From: Aphodovivens sp036306585
Lineage (GTDB): Bacteria; Actinomycetota; Coriobacteriia; Coriobacteriales; Eggerthellaceae
Length of the DNA stretch: 64,000 bases
Direction: 5' to 3'
Assembly (NCBI GenBank): GCA_036306585.1
Contig: JAXJZF010000006.1
Location: 1-64,000, forward strand
The position numbers and the translations under genes are program-made. The notes under the pieces were generated by a model. The model worked only from the letters and a program-made list of their open reading frames with translations, searched no databases and was not told where the DNA came from. Positions 8,942-16,892 of this stretch are shown here, one piece after another; positions within the stretch are counted from its first letter, which is position 1; each line of letters begins with the position of its first letter.

Positions 8942-9975
8942 GGGGGCAGGTGGTCAAGCTCGACCGCGGGTTCCCGCTGGTGCGCTGCGAGAGCGGCCGG
9001 TTGGTGCGCTGCGAGCATGCCACTGCCTTGGTGAAGACCGCCTACGCGCGGGCGGTCATCGGCGATTTCGTGGACATCTTCCTGCCCGAAGGCCACGACA
9101 AGGGCATCATCGAGGACATCTTCCCGCGCGAGCGCGAGTTCGTGCGCAAAGACCCCACCGAGCGCGCGCTGCCGCAGGTGCTCGCGGCGAACTTCGACCG
9201 CGTTTTGGTAGCGCAGCCGGTCGCCGACGTGAACCTGAAGCGGCTCGAGCGCGAGCTCGTGCTGGCCCACGAGACCGGCGCGGAGGTGACGATCGTGCTC
9301 ACGAAAGCCGACCTCGCGGAAGGGGAGGGGCAGGTGAAGGCTGTGCGCGAAGCTGTCGAAGCCATCGCCGGCGACGTGGGGGTGCTGGCCATCGCCGCCG
9401 ACGACCCTGCGAGCATCGAGTCGGTGCGCGCTCTCATTCCCGAGGGCAGCACGGCCATCCTCATCGGGAAAAGCGGCGTGGGGAAATCCAGCCTGGTGAA
9501 CCTTTTGGTGGGCAAGGAGGTGCTGGAAACCGGCGACGTGCGCGAGGGCGACGGGAAGGGCCGTCACACCACGGTGAGTCGCGAGATCGTGCGCGTTCCC
9601 GGAGGCGGCTGCATCGTGGACATGCCAGGCGTGCGCGGGCTGGGGCTGTGGGACGCCGAGTCGGGTATCGAGGCCGCCTTCCCCGACATCGAAGAGCTCG
9701 CGGCGCGCTGCCGCTTCCGCGATTGCAAGCATGCGGACGAACCGGGCTGTGCTGTGCGTGCCGCTGTGGGGCAAGGTGATCTGGCGCCTGATCGGTTCGC
9801 TTCCTACCAGGCGCTTCGCCAGGAAGCGCGCGAGGTCGAGGAGCGACGCGAGCAGGCTCGCCGCGCCCGCGGCGAGAAGGCCTCCACCCGCCGCCCCTCC
9901 CGCACGTCCGCTAGCGCCCGCTCGAACGGTCGCCGTAAAGGGCCGTCGTCGGGCCGCAAGGCCCATCGAAAATAG
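8938..9975 (+). CDS. rsgA: Ribosome small-subunit biogenesis GTPase RsgA
   Basis: Circularly permuted GTPase that checks late 30S maturation. 345 residues: N-terminal OB domain (about 1-70), permuted G domain with G4 TKAD (about 122) before G1 GKSGVGKSS (about 179) and G3 DMPG (about 226), then a zinc knuckle with CRFRDCKHADEPGC. The C-terminal 45 residues are a very basic Arg/Ser/Lys tail, longer than usual and probably RNA-binding. ATG overlaps the upstream stop by 4 nt. Motif order makes the family certain. Confidence 0.97.
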   Translation: MRGQVVKLDRGFPLVRCESGRLVRCEHATALVKTAYARAVIGDFVDIFLPEGHDKGIIEDIFPREREFVRKDPTERALPQVLAANFDRVLVAQPVADVNLKRLERELVLAHETGAEVTIVLTKADLAEGEGQVKAVREAVEAIAGDVGVLAIAADDPASIESVRALIPEGSTAILIGKSGVGKSSLVNLLVGKEVLETGDVREGDGKGRHTTVSREIVRVPGGGCIVDMPGVRGLGLWDAESGIEAAFPDIEELAARCRFRDCKHADEPGCAVRAAVGQGDLAPDRFASYQALRQEAREVEERREQARRARGEKASTRRPSRTSASARSNGRRKGPSSGRKAHRK

Positions 9976-10001
9976 CGCTAGCCGTTCCCGCGTCGCCCTG
10001 C

Positions 10002-10007
10002 TATACT
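10002..10007 (+). promoter_or_regulatory. Extended -10 promoter of queT
   Basis: TGCTATACT matches an extended -10 (TGn-TATACT). Start of transcription would be near 10014, giving a leader of about 139 nt. Confidence 0.5.
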
Positions 10008-10013
10008 TCCCTG

Positions 10014-10152
10014 CGGCGCAGCGCTCCCCCGGCTTGTTCTCACGGAAGCCCCTAAAGACGCTCCGCCTCGCGTTTGCATCGTTGGGCCCTGCACTCGCGA
10101 AATACTAGTTGCCCATATCCCGCGGCGATAGCCGTGCGGAAAGGAGATCATC
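10014..10152 (+). promoter_or_regulatory. Long queT 5' leader, possible riboswitch
   Basis: About 139 nt of untranslated leader precede queT. The last 40 nt hold a small hairpin-like CGCGGCGATAGCCGTGCGG directly before the SD AAAGGAG, recalling the 3' part of class II preQ1 riboswitches, with a weak GGGC/GCCC pairing upstream. I could not find the full pseudoknot partner for the SD, so this is a candidate only. Confidence 0.3.
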
Positions 10153-10782
10153 ATGGAAAAGAATTCTGCCACTGCGCCCTCGTCAGCCTCGGGTGCCGCC
10201 GTCGTGCGCCCCCAGGCATCCTCGCGCTCCATCAGCATCGCCCGTACGGGCATGATCGCCGCGGTGTATGCGGCGGCGACCCTTGTGGCGCTGCTCCTGC
10301 TGCAGGGCCTGGCGTGGGGCCCGGTGCAGTTCCGCATTTCCGAGGCGGTGACCGTGCTGGCGCTGCTCACGCCGTCGGCGATTCCCGGCCTCACCATCGG
10401 CTGCGCCATCGCCAATCTCATCGCGCTGGTGATCAATGGCACCGGCGCGCTGGGCATGCTCGACGTGGTGTTCGGCAGCCTGGCCACCTGCCTGGGCGCG
10501 CTGTGGTGCTGGAAGCTGCGCGAGCATCCTGCGCTCGCCGTGCTCGGCCCGGTGGTTGCCAACGCCGTCATCGTGCCGGCGTACCTGCCGTTGATGCTGC
10601 AGGGCATGGGCTTCTACACCATCCCCTTCACCACCATCTCGCTTGATGGCGCCTACCTGCCCATGTACCTGTTCGGCCTGATCTCGACCGGCATCGGCGA
10701 GGCCTTGGTGATGTACGTGCTCGGCCTTCCGCTGCTCGCGGCGCTGAAGCGCTCAGGCGTGGCGAAGCGTCTTTCGCGTTAA
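10153..10782 (+). CDS. queT: QueT-family ECF substrate-binding membrane protein (queuosine precursor uptake)
   Basis: Predicted S-component of an energy-coupling-factor transporter for a 7-deazaguanine precursor of queuosine. 209 residues: a 33-residue polar N-tail rich in Ala/Ser, then about six hydrophobic helices from residue 34, including the family signature region FRISEAVTVLALLTPSAIPG. SD AAAGGAG lies 8 nt before ATG 10153. No ECF ATPase or T-component is encoded in the window, so it presumably shares the common module. The long leader fits riboswitch control, as known for queT genes in other bacteria. Confidence 0.88.
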   Translation: MEKNSATAPSSASGAAVVRPQASSRSISIARTGMIAAVYAAATLVALLLLQGLAWGPVQFRISEAVTVLALLTPSAIPGLTIGCAIANLIALVINGTGALGMLDVVFGSLATCLGALWCWKLREHPALAVLGPVVANAVIVPAYLPLMLQGMGFYTIPFTTISLDGAYLPMYLFGLISTGIGEALVMYVLGLPLLAALKRSGVAKRLSR

Positions 10783-10919
10783 AGGGCCTGTTCAAAGGCT
10801 GGGCGGTGCGCTGCGCGCCGATCTGCTGGCTGTTTTGGGGGAGTCTCGGTGCGTTATCGCGTGCAGCGGGGCTCCCCTGTTGTTTCGGTGGCATATGCGC
10901 GTATCGTTGACAGAATCGG

Positions 10920-10925
10920 TACAAT
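10920..10925 (+). promoter_or_regulatory. -10 box TACAAT ahead of glycosyltransferase-like gene
   Basis: TACAAT about 138 nt upstream of ATG 11063; no good -35. Apart from this box I see nothing in the 280-bp gap 10783-11062. Confidence 0.35.
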
Positions 10926-11062
10926 GAATGGCTGCCCGTTGCGGACGATGCCGGTGGGTGCCCGGGCCTCGCGCCCCGAGCGCGGCTTGCCGGTCGAAGC
11001 GCTGCGCCGCCCTGCTGTCGCGTCGCCCCCTGCGGATACTTGCCCCCGATAGAAGGAAGCGC

Positions 11063-12364
11063 ATGAACCCCGTCATAATCGTTCCCACGTTCGTTTCCGC
11101 ACGCCGTCGCCGCGAAGGCGGCGGGCTCCTCGGCACCTACGACCACATGACCCCGCTGTCCCAGCCGGGCGAGTTGCCGCGTTTGCTGCGCTCGCTGGTG
11201 GGCGTGCGCGGCGTCGGGCAGATCGTGGTGCTGGTGGTGAGCGAGCCGTCCATCGAGGCCCAGGCCGCCGAGAAGGTGCAGCGGATCGCCGCGCAGTTCC
11301 CGCAGCTTTCCATCGCCGTGATGGGCGCTCCCGAGCAAGCGCTGGTGCATCAGCGCATCGAGCAGCTGGGGCTGGGAAAGCTCAACAAGGAGGTGTGCCT
11401 GACCGGTTACGGCGCCATGCGCAACTTCGGCCTGGTCATCGCTAACGTGCTCGGGTTCGATTCGGTGGTGTTCGTGGATGACGACGAGGTCATCGAAGAC
11501 CCTGATTTTCTGCGCAAGGCCATGTACGGTCTGGGCAAGCTCACGAAGAAGGGCATCCCCATTCTGGTGAAGACGGGCTATTACTTCAACTCCGAGGGTT
11601 CCATTTTGTCGAAGAGCCAGAACAAGTGGTACAACCGCTTCTGGCAGCAGGGCAAGGCCTTCAACGATTGGATCACCAAGGCCGTGCGCGGCCCGCGCCT
11701 GTCGCGCAGCAACCATGTGTGCGGCGGCGCGCTTGTCGTCCATCGCGAGGCGTTCAAGCGCTGCTCGTTCGACCCGTGGATCGCGCGTGGCGAGGACTTG
11801 GACTACTTGCTGAACCTGCGCATGTATGGTTCCGACATCTGGTTCGACAACCAGTGGAACATGAAGCACCTGCCGCCGGAGACCGAAAGCGAGGGCGCGC
11901 GCTTCCGCCAGGACATCTTCCGCTGGCTGTACGAATACCGCAAGATGGAGTATAGCCGTACGCAGATCGATCTGCTGCAGGTGAAGCCGGCGTCGCTGCA
12001 ACCCTACCCGGGCCCGTTCCTGCAGCCGGGCATCCGTCGCCGCATCCGCCTGACCGCCATCCTGCGCAGCTTCGGGCGCCCCGACAAGAAGGGCTACCGC
12101 AAGGCGGCGAAGGCGGCCGCCGGCGAGGCGGCCACCTATGCTGAGCGCAATTGCGCGAAGTATTTCGAATTCCAGTTCGTGTGGCCCGAGCTCATGGGCA
12201 GGCTTGAGGGCGATCAGGTGCTGCGCACCGCGCTGGTCAAGTCGGTGACGCAGCGCTTCGCCGAGGCGGAGGAGCCGCGCCGTGCGGGCCGCATTGCCAA
12301 CGCGGAGGGGGCCGGCATCGACCCCGGCGCTACCGGCGAGATCCAGCTGAATTTGGCGGAGTAG
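11063..12364 (+). CDS. Glycosyltransferase-like protein (GT-A fold)
   Basis: 433 residues, start ATG 11063 with AGAAGGAAG just upstream; the frame stays open further 5' but that part does not look coding. The N-terminal half resembles a GT-A fold: MNPVIIVPTFVSARRR start, then VVFVDDDEVIEDPDF (about 139-153), whose DDD fits the metal-binding DxD, and later GGALVVHREAF and WIARGEDLDYLLN, similar to the acceptor/ED motif region of family 2 enzymes. No membrane spans. It stands alone with no polysaccharide genes nearby, so donor and acceptor are unknown. The C-terminus is Ala/Arg/Glu-rich. Confidence 0.7.
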   Translation: MNPVIIVPTFVSARRRREGGGLLGTYDHMTPLSQPGELPRLLRSLVGVRGVGQIVVLVVSEPSIEAQAAEKVQRIAAQFPQLSIAVMGAPEQALVHQRIEQLGLGKLNKEVCLTGYGAMRNFGLVIANVLGFDSVVFVDDDEVIEDPDFLRKAMYGLGKLTKKGIPILVKTGYYFNSEGSILSKSQNKWYNRFWQQGKAFNDWITKAVRGPRLSRSNHVCGGALVVHREAFKRCSFDPWIARGEDLDYLLNLRMYGSDIWFDNQWNMKHLPPETESEGARFRQDIFRWLYEYRKMEYSRTQIDLLQVKPASLQPYPGPFLQPGIRRRIRLTAILRSFGRPDKKGYRKAAKAAAGEAATYAERNCAKYFEFQFVWPELMGRLEGDQVLRTALVKSVTQRFAEAEEPRRAGRIANAEGAGIDPGATGEIQLNLAE

Positions 12365-12428
12365 CCGCCCAGTCGGCGACGCAACGGCCCCGATAGCGGG
12401 ATCCCCGCCGCGCCGGCGCCGCCTTTGC

Positions 12429-12434
12429 TACAGT
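12429..12434 (+). promoter_or_regulatory. Extended -10 promoter of TauE/SafE gene
   Basis: TTTGCTACAGT fits TGn-TACAGT; predicted start near 12441, 41 nt before ATG 12482. Confidence 0.45.
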
Positions 12435-12481
12435 GGATGCGAGCGGGAAACGGCTATGCGGGAAGGAGCGGGATAGCGGAG

Positions 12482-13318
12482 ATGGATATGCTTTTGCTGG
12501 TGTGCCTGCCGGTTGCGGTGGGCGTGCTCATCGGCGTGCTGTCGGGGCTTTTGGGCATCGGCGGCGGCACCATCATGGTCCCGGTGTTTCGCCTGGCGTT
12601 TGGCTTGAACCCGCTGGTTTCCACCGCGACCTCGTTGTTCACCATCATTCCCACGTCCATTTCGGGCGCGGTGTCCCATTTGAAAGGCAAGACATGCGTG
12701 CCGGCTCTGGGCCTTGCCATGGGTCTCGGCGGCGCCGTCACCTCGCCGTTGGGCGTGTGGCTTTCCGGTATCTCGCCCACGTGGCTTGTCATGCTCGCCG
12801 CCGCGCTCATCATCGGTGGATCCGCTGTGAACATGCTGGTGAAGGCAGCAAAGGCTAAGCCCGCCAAGGCGTCCGATCCCGCTGCGAAGGGGGCGCCCGC
12901 CGCGCCAGCCGCCGCGGTCGCTACGGCGGTTCCGAAGCTTTCCCGCAAACAGCTGCTCATCGGCGTCGCCATCGGCTTGGGCGCAGGCGTCATGTCGGGA
13001 TACGTAGGCGTCGGAGGCGGCTTCATCATGGTGCCGCTCATGCTCTCGCTCATCCATATCCCCATGAAGGTGGCGTCGGGCACGTCGCTCATCGCCATAC
13101 TCATCCTCGCCATCCCCGGAACGGTGGAGAACGGCTTTGCCGGCAACATCGGCTTCCTCACGGGAATCTCGGTGGCGGTGGGGTCCATCCCTGGTGCTGT
13201 GGCGGGCTCGTTCCTGGTCAGGAAGGTGCCCGAGCGCGCCTTGCGCTTCATCTTCGGCGGGTTCCTCATCGTCGCCGCCATCGTGCTGTTCCTTAACGAG
13301 TTCGGTATTCTGGGGTAA
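12482..13318 (+). CDS. TauE/SafE-family sulfite/anion permease
   Basis: Membrane transporter family (COG0730) linked to export or uptake of sulfite, sulfonates and related anions. 278 residues with about eight hydrophobic segments in two homologous halves. Each half starts with the family motif: G-L-L-G-I-G-G-G-T-I-M-V-P near residue 21 and G-Y-V-G-V-G-G-G-F-I-M-V-P near 174. A 40-residue Ala/Lys/Pro-rich cytoplasmic linker separates the halves (about 122-155), longer than usual. GGAAGGAG at 12461-12468 is the SD, and an extended -10 lies at 12429. Substrate unknown; no sulfur genes adjoin except cysK 5 kb away. Confidence 0.88.
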   Translation: MDMLLLVCLPVAVGVLIGVLSGLLGIGGGTIMVPVFRLAFGLNPLVSTATSLFTIIPTSISGAVSHLKGKTCVPALGLAMGLGGAVTSPLGVWLSGISPTWLVMLAAALIIGGSAVNMLVKAAKAKPAKASDPAAKGAPAAPAAAVATAVPKLSRKQLLIGVAIGLGAGVMSGYVGVGGGFIMVPLMLSLIHIPMKVASGTSLIAILILAIPGTVENGFAGNIGFLTGISVAVGSIPGAVAGSFLVRKVPERALRFIFGGFLIVAAIVLFLNEFGILG

Positions 13319-13413
13319 AATCCAGGCATCCTTGAACGCCGTGCGCGATGTCGCGTGCAGCGGCAGGTGCCCGTGCCGTTTCGCACAAGGCGCGGGGCAG
13401 GGAAGGGGAGTCC

Positions 13414-14760
13414 ATGGAAATCGAGGACAAACGGGGTGGCAGCCGCTCGGCGATGCCGCGCTTTTTCAACTTGGAAATGCTCATGTTCACGCTGGTTGTG
13501 CTTTCGGGCATGGTGCTGGTGTGGACGCTTGCGACGCCCCGGTATAACATAGCCGTCCTGGCGATCGCCGGCGTGGTGTTCACTCTGTCGCTGGTGATGG
13601 TGATCCGCTTGGTGATGGACCCCGATTCCGTGCGTGCGCGGCAGTCCGACTCGATGCTGCGGTTGGCCAGCCAGACGCTCGACTGCATGAAGGACGGCAT
13701 GACCAGCGATGCCGCGCAGAGCATCTGCGCGCTGCTGCTGCCCTCGACGGCGGGCATCGCCGTGGCCATCACCGACCGTGAATGCATCCTGGGATATTCC
13801 GGGTTTCTGGAGGCAGAGAACCCCTCCGGCAGCATCATCCGCACCCATGCCACGTACGCGACTATCGCCGATGGCCGGATGCGCATCCTGCGCACGTCCG
13901 AGGACATCGGGTTCCAATCGGGTTCGACCATCCAGGGTGCCATCATCGTGCCGCTGGAGGTGGGCGAGGAGATCCGCGGCACGCTGAAGTTCTACTATCG
14001 CCACGCCCGCGACATCAGCGAGACGCAGAAATCCATCGCCGAGGGTTTCGGGCGCCTACTGTCTACGCAGATGGCGGCCGCCGCGCTCGAGGAACAGACG
14101 AAGCTGGCGGCGAGCATGGAGCTCAAGGCCCTGCAAAGCCAGATCAACCCGCACTTCCTTTTCAACACCATCAACACCATCGCGTCGTTGGTGCGCACCG
14201 ATCCGCCGCGGGCGCGCGTGCTGCTGCGCGAGTTCGCGGTGTTCTACCGCCGTACTCTGGAGGATTCCGCCGACCTCATCATGCTCGAGCGCGAGATGGA
14301 GCAGACGCGCCGGTACTTCACGTTCGAGATCGCGCGTTTCGGCGACGACCGTGTGGAGCTACGCGAGGGTATCGACGAGCGAGTGGGGCAGATGCTCGTG
14401 CCGCCGTTCCTTATCCAGCCGCTGGTGGAGAACGCCGTGCGTCACGCAATGCCGGCGGAGGGCAAGCTGATCATCACCGTGTTCGGCCGCATCGAGGGCG
14501 ACGACATCGTCATCGGGGTTGCCGACGATGGTGTGGGCATGACCGAGGAAGCGCGCGAGAACATCCTGCATCCGGCGTCGAGCAGGGGCATGGGCATCGC
14601 CGTGAAGAACGTCCACGACCGCGTGATCGGCTACTTCGGGCAAGGGTCCCGCATGGATGTGGAAAGTCAGCTGGGACAGGGCACGCGCGTGACGCTGTTT
14701 CTGAAAGACGGCGTGGCGCGCCAGGAGGCCATGGCCCACGAGCTGTTGAAGGCCGATTAA
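13414..14760 (+). CDS. LytS/YehU-type sensor histidine kinase, orphan
   Basis: 448 residues, start ATG 13414 with GGAAGGGGAG upstream. Two hydrophobic helices near the N-terminus (about 22-42 and 46-66), then a GAF-like sensor domain (about 80-215), then a His_kinase module with phospho-acceptor motif NPHFLFNTINT (His at 247) and a HATPase domain with LVENAVRHA and DDGVGM. This is the LytS/YpdA class that pairs with LytTR regulators. No response regulator gene lies beside it, so its partner is elsewhere. Ligand unknown. Confidence 0.9.
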   Translation: MEIEDKRGGSRSAMPRFFNLEMLMFTLVVLSGMVLVWTLATPRYNIAVLAIAGVVFTLSLVMVIRLVMDPDSVRARQSDSMLRLASQTLDCMKDGMTSDAAQSICALLLPSTAGIAVAITDRECILGYSGFLEAENPSGSIIRTHATYATIADGRMRILRTSEDIGFQSGSTIQGAIIVPLEVGEEIRGTLKFYYRHARDISETQKSIAEGFGRLLSTQMAAAALEEQTKLAASMELKALQSQINPHFLFNTINTIASLVRTDPPRARVLLREFAVFYRRTLEDSADLIMLEREMEQTRRYFTFEIARFGDDRVELREGIDERVGQMLVPPFLIQPLVENAVRHAMPAEGKLIITVFGRIEGDDIVIGVADDGVGMTEEARENILHPASSRGMGIAVKNVHDRVIGYFGQGSRMDVESQLGQGTRVTLFLKDGVARQEAMAHELLKAD

Positions 14761-14810
14761 GCTTGATTCCGTCGTCGCCCCGACGGCTCGCTGCTGTCCT
14801 TCCAATACGA

Positions 14811-14854
14811 AGAAGCGCCCGACCCCGGTGGATGACCCGGGATCGGGCGCTTCT
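14811..14854. terminator. Strong hairpin between convergent genes
   Basis: AGAAGCGCCCGA pairs with TCGGGCGCTTCT (12 bp), extended by an inner CCCCGG/CCCGGG pairing. It lies 50 nt after the LytS-type kinase and can act for both strands. Confidence 0.7.
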
Positions 14855-14880
14855 GGCTCCCGCCCTTGGCGTCCGGTTGG

Positions 14881-14911
14881 CGCCCTGCCGCTCCAACGGC
14901 GCGGCAGGGCG
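14881..14911. terminator. Second hairpin between convergent genes
   Basis: Perfect 11-bp arms CGCCCTGCCGC/GCGGCAGGGCG with a 9-nt loop, 19 nt beyond the stop of the minus-strand gene. No T tract. Confidence 0.5.
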
Positions 14912-14929
14912 GGAGCTGGCGGCTAGATG

Positions 14930-15535
14930 CTACTGCTGCTGGTCGTTCTGACCGGGCTGCTGCGGCTGAGCGGCCTGGTTGAACTGCTGCGGCGGCTGCG
15001 GGGCGTAGTAGCCCTGCTGGCCGGGGGCCTGCGTGTAGGCGGCGGGCTGCCCGTAGGGGATGGCGGTGGATGACTTGCGGTCCTTGCTGGCGCACACCGC
15101 GGCGATGATCAGCAGGATCATCACGACGATGTTGCCGTACAAAAACGAGGTGATGGCTCCGGCGATGGACCAGCCGAACACGCCGCTCAGCTTGTCGACG
15201 CTCTTGCAGTTGCGGATGCCCTTGATGCCGGCGACCAGCGCGATCACGCAGCAGATGACGCTCCAGACGATATAGGCGGCGCCCAGCCTCAGGATGATGC
15301 CCACGATGCCCAACGCGTCGTCGGAGGTGATGCCGAGCTGCTCCATCTGCAGGGCGGTGTCGGGGTCGGCCTCGATGGACATGCTGACCGAATCCTGCAG
15401 GCCCGGGTCGCTCAGGGCCACTCCGCCTGCGCCGAGGAAGATCAGCGCGAGCAGCAGTCCCAGGATCGAGAGGATCGACAGGATGACCGTGGCGATGCCA
15501 AGGCCGCGGATGGTTCCCGCGTGCGAATTCTGCAT
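14930..15535 (-). CDS. Multi-pass membrane protein with Gln/Pro-rich tail
   Basis: 201 residues, unknown function. Starts at ATG 15535 (minus) after SD GGAAAGGAA. Hydrophobic helices at about 14-40, 75-105 and 118-145. The first extracytoplasmic loop (about 42-70) is acidic. The last 50 residues are a low-complexity Gln/Pro/Ala/Tyr tail (QQGYYAPQPPQQFNQ). The organisation resembles DUF4190-like or CD225-like small actinobacterial membrane proteins with a proline/glutamine tail, but I cannot assign a family. It is divergent from the alcohol dehydrogenase gene and shares its intergenic region. Confidence 0.8.
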   Translation of the reverse strand: MQNSHAGTIRGLGIATVILSILSILGLLLALIFLGAGGVALSDPGLQDSVSMSIEADPDTALQMEQLGITSDDALGIVGIILRLGAAYIVWSVICCVIALVAGIKGIRNCKSVDKLSGVFGWSIAGAITSFLYGNIVVMILLIIAAVCASKDRKSSTAIPYGQPAAYTQAPGQQGYYAPQPPQQFNQAAQPQQPGQNDQQQ

Positions 15536-15570
15536 AAGGATTCCTTTCCTGGAAGGTTCATAACTCCCCT

Positions 15571-15576
15571 ATTCTA
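15571..15576 (-). promoter_or_regulatory. -10 box (TAGAAT) for the minus-strand membrane protein
   Basis: On the minus strand TAGAAT lies about 36 nt before ATG 15535. Confidence 0.4.
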
Positions 15577-15594
15577 CAACAGTGCAGTAGAGCG

Positions 15595-15668
15595 CTCGGT
15601 TCCCTCCGGTGCGTTTCGCGGGCGCGCAGGAGCGAAACGGCCCCTTTCGGACCCGGGCGGAAACCGAG
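15595..15668. repeat. Nested inverted repeats between divergent genes
   Basis: Inner pair CGTTTCGC (15612-15619) and GCGAAACG (15632-15639), 12-nt spacer. Outer pair CTCGGTT (15595-15601) and AACCGAG (15662-15668). They sit between the two divergent -10 boxes, a place for an operator. Confidence 0.5.
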
Positions 15669-15674
15669 TGAGGC

Positions 15675-15680
15675 TATACT
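15675..15680 (+). promoter_or_regulatory. -10 box TATACT of alcohol dehydrogenase gene
   Basis: TATACT 36 nt before ATG 15717; no clear -35. Confidence 0.5.
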
Positions 15681-15716
15681 TTGGAAAGCATGATGGCAAC
15701 CCGAAAGGACAGCGCT

Positions 15717-16889
15717 ATGGAGAACTTCGAATTCGTTTCCCCCACCCATTTCGTATTCGGCCGCGATGCCGAGCGGCAGGTGGGAGGGAAGCTCGCCGAA
15801 CGGGGTGCCAAGCGCGTCCTTCTGCATTACGGCGGCGGAAGCGCCGTGCGTAGCGGGCTGATCGACCGCGTGAAGGCGTCTCTGGACGCGGCGGGCGTCC
15901 AGCACGTTGAGCTGGGCGGTGTGCGCCCCAACCCCGAAATCGGCTTGGTTCGCGAGGGCGTCTCGCTGTGCAAAAGCGAGGGAGTCGACTGGATCGTGGC
16001 TGTTGGAGGCGGAAGCGTCATCGATTCCGCCAAGGCCATCGCCAACGGCGCGTGCATCGACGAGGATGTGTGGGAACTGTTCGAAACCAAGCGCCCCAAC
16101 CCCAATGTTCTGCCCATCGCCGTGGTGCTTACCATCCCCGCCGCCGGCAGCGAGGCATCCAAAAACACCGTTATCAGCAACGATGAGCTGGGGATGAAGA
16201 CCGGCTACGGCAACGACTTCCAGCGCCCGAAACTGGCGTTTATGAACCCCGAGCTCACGTTCACCCTGCCCGAATACCAGACCGCTGCGGGAATCACCGA
16301 CATGTTCGCGCATCTGCTCGAGCGCTTCTTCGACGATTTGGGCGTGGTTCCGGTGACGGACAACCTGAACCTGTCGTTGATGAAGACCGTGCGCGCCGAA
16401 GCCCCGCGCGTTCTGGCCGACCCCGAGAACTACGACGCCCGCGCCAACATCATGTGGGCGGGCATGCTATGCCATCAGGGCTTGGCGGGCGTGGGCCGTC
16501 ACGAGGACTGGGCCACCCACGGGCTGGAGCACGAGCTGTCCGCGCTGAACCCCTCCATTACCCACGGCGCCGGCTTGGCGGTAATGTTCCCCGCCTGGAT
16601 GGAATACGTCCATGGCGAGAATCCTGCGCGCTTCGCTTTCTATGGATACGAGGTGTTCGGCCTGGTCCCCACTGGCGATGTGGAGGCAGATGCGCTGTCG
16701 GCCATCGACGAGACGCGCGCATTCTTCGCGTCGCTGGGCATGCCCACCACGCTTGCCGAGCTCGATGTGCACGAAGATGACATCGAGAAGATGATCCCCA
16801 CGCTGAAGGAGAACAAGGGCGAGCCGTTCGGCAGCTTCAAGAAGCTCACTATGGACGATGCCCGCGCCATCTATCGCCTGGCGTTGTAG
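15717..16889 (+). CDS. Iron-containing alcohol dehydrogenase (YqhD/BDH type)
   Basis: NAD(P)H-dependent reductase of aldehydes to alcohols. 390 residues from ATG 15717 (AAAGGA 8 nt upstream); an in-frame ATG at 15690 is possible. N-terminal Rossmann-like domain with GGGSVIDSAKAIA (about 98) and C-terminal all-helical metal domain with ligands in ITDMFAHLLERFF, THGLEHELSALN and THGAGLAV. Sequence type is closest to the butanol dehydrogenase/YqhD branch. It has its own promoter and is followed 3 nt later by the rRNA methyltransferase gene, so they may share an mRNA without an evident functional link. Confidence 0.93.
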   Translation: MENFEFVSPTHFVFGRDAERQVGGKLAERGAKRVLLHYGGGSAVRSGLIDRVKASLDAAGVQHVELGGVRPNPEIGLVREGVSLCKSEGVDWIVAVGGGSVIDSAKAIANGACIDEDVWELFETKRPNPNVLPIAVVLTIPAAGSEASKNTVISNDELGMKTGYGNDFQRPKLAFMNPELTFTLPEYQTAAGITDMFAHLLERFFDDLGVVPVTDNLNLSLMKTVRAEAPRVLADPENYDARANIMWAGMLCHQGLAGVGRHEDWATHGLEHELSALNPSITHGAGLAVMFPAWMEYVHGENPARFAFYGYEVFGLVPTGDVEADALSAIDETRAFFASLGMPTTLAELDVHEDDIEKMIPTLKENKGEPFGSFKKLTMDDARAIYRLAL

Positions 16890-16892
16890 GGC

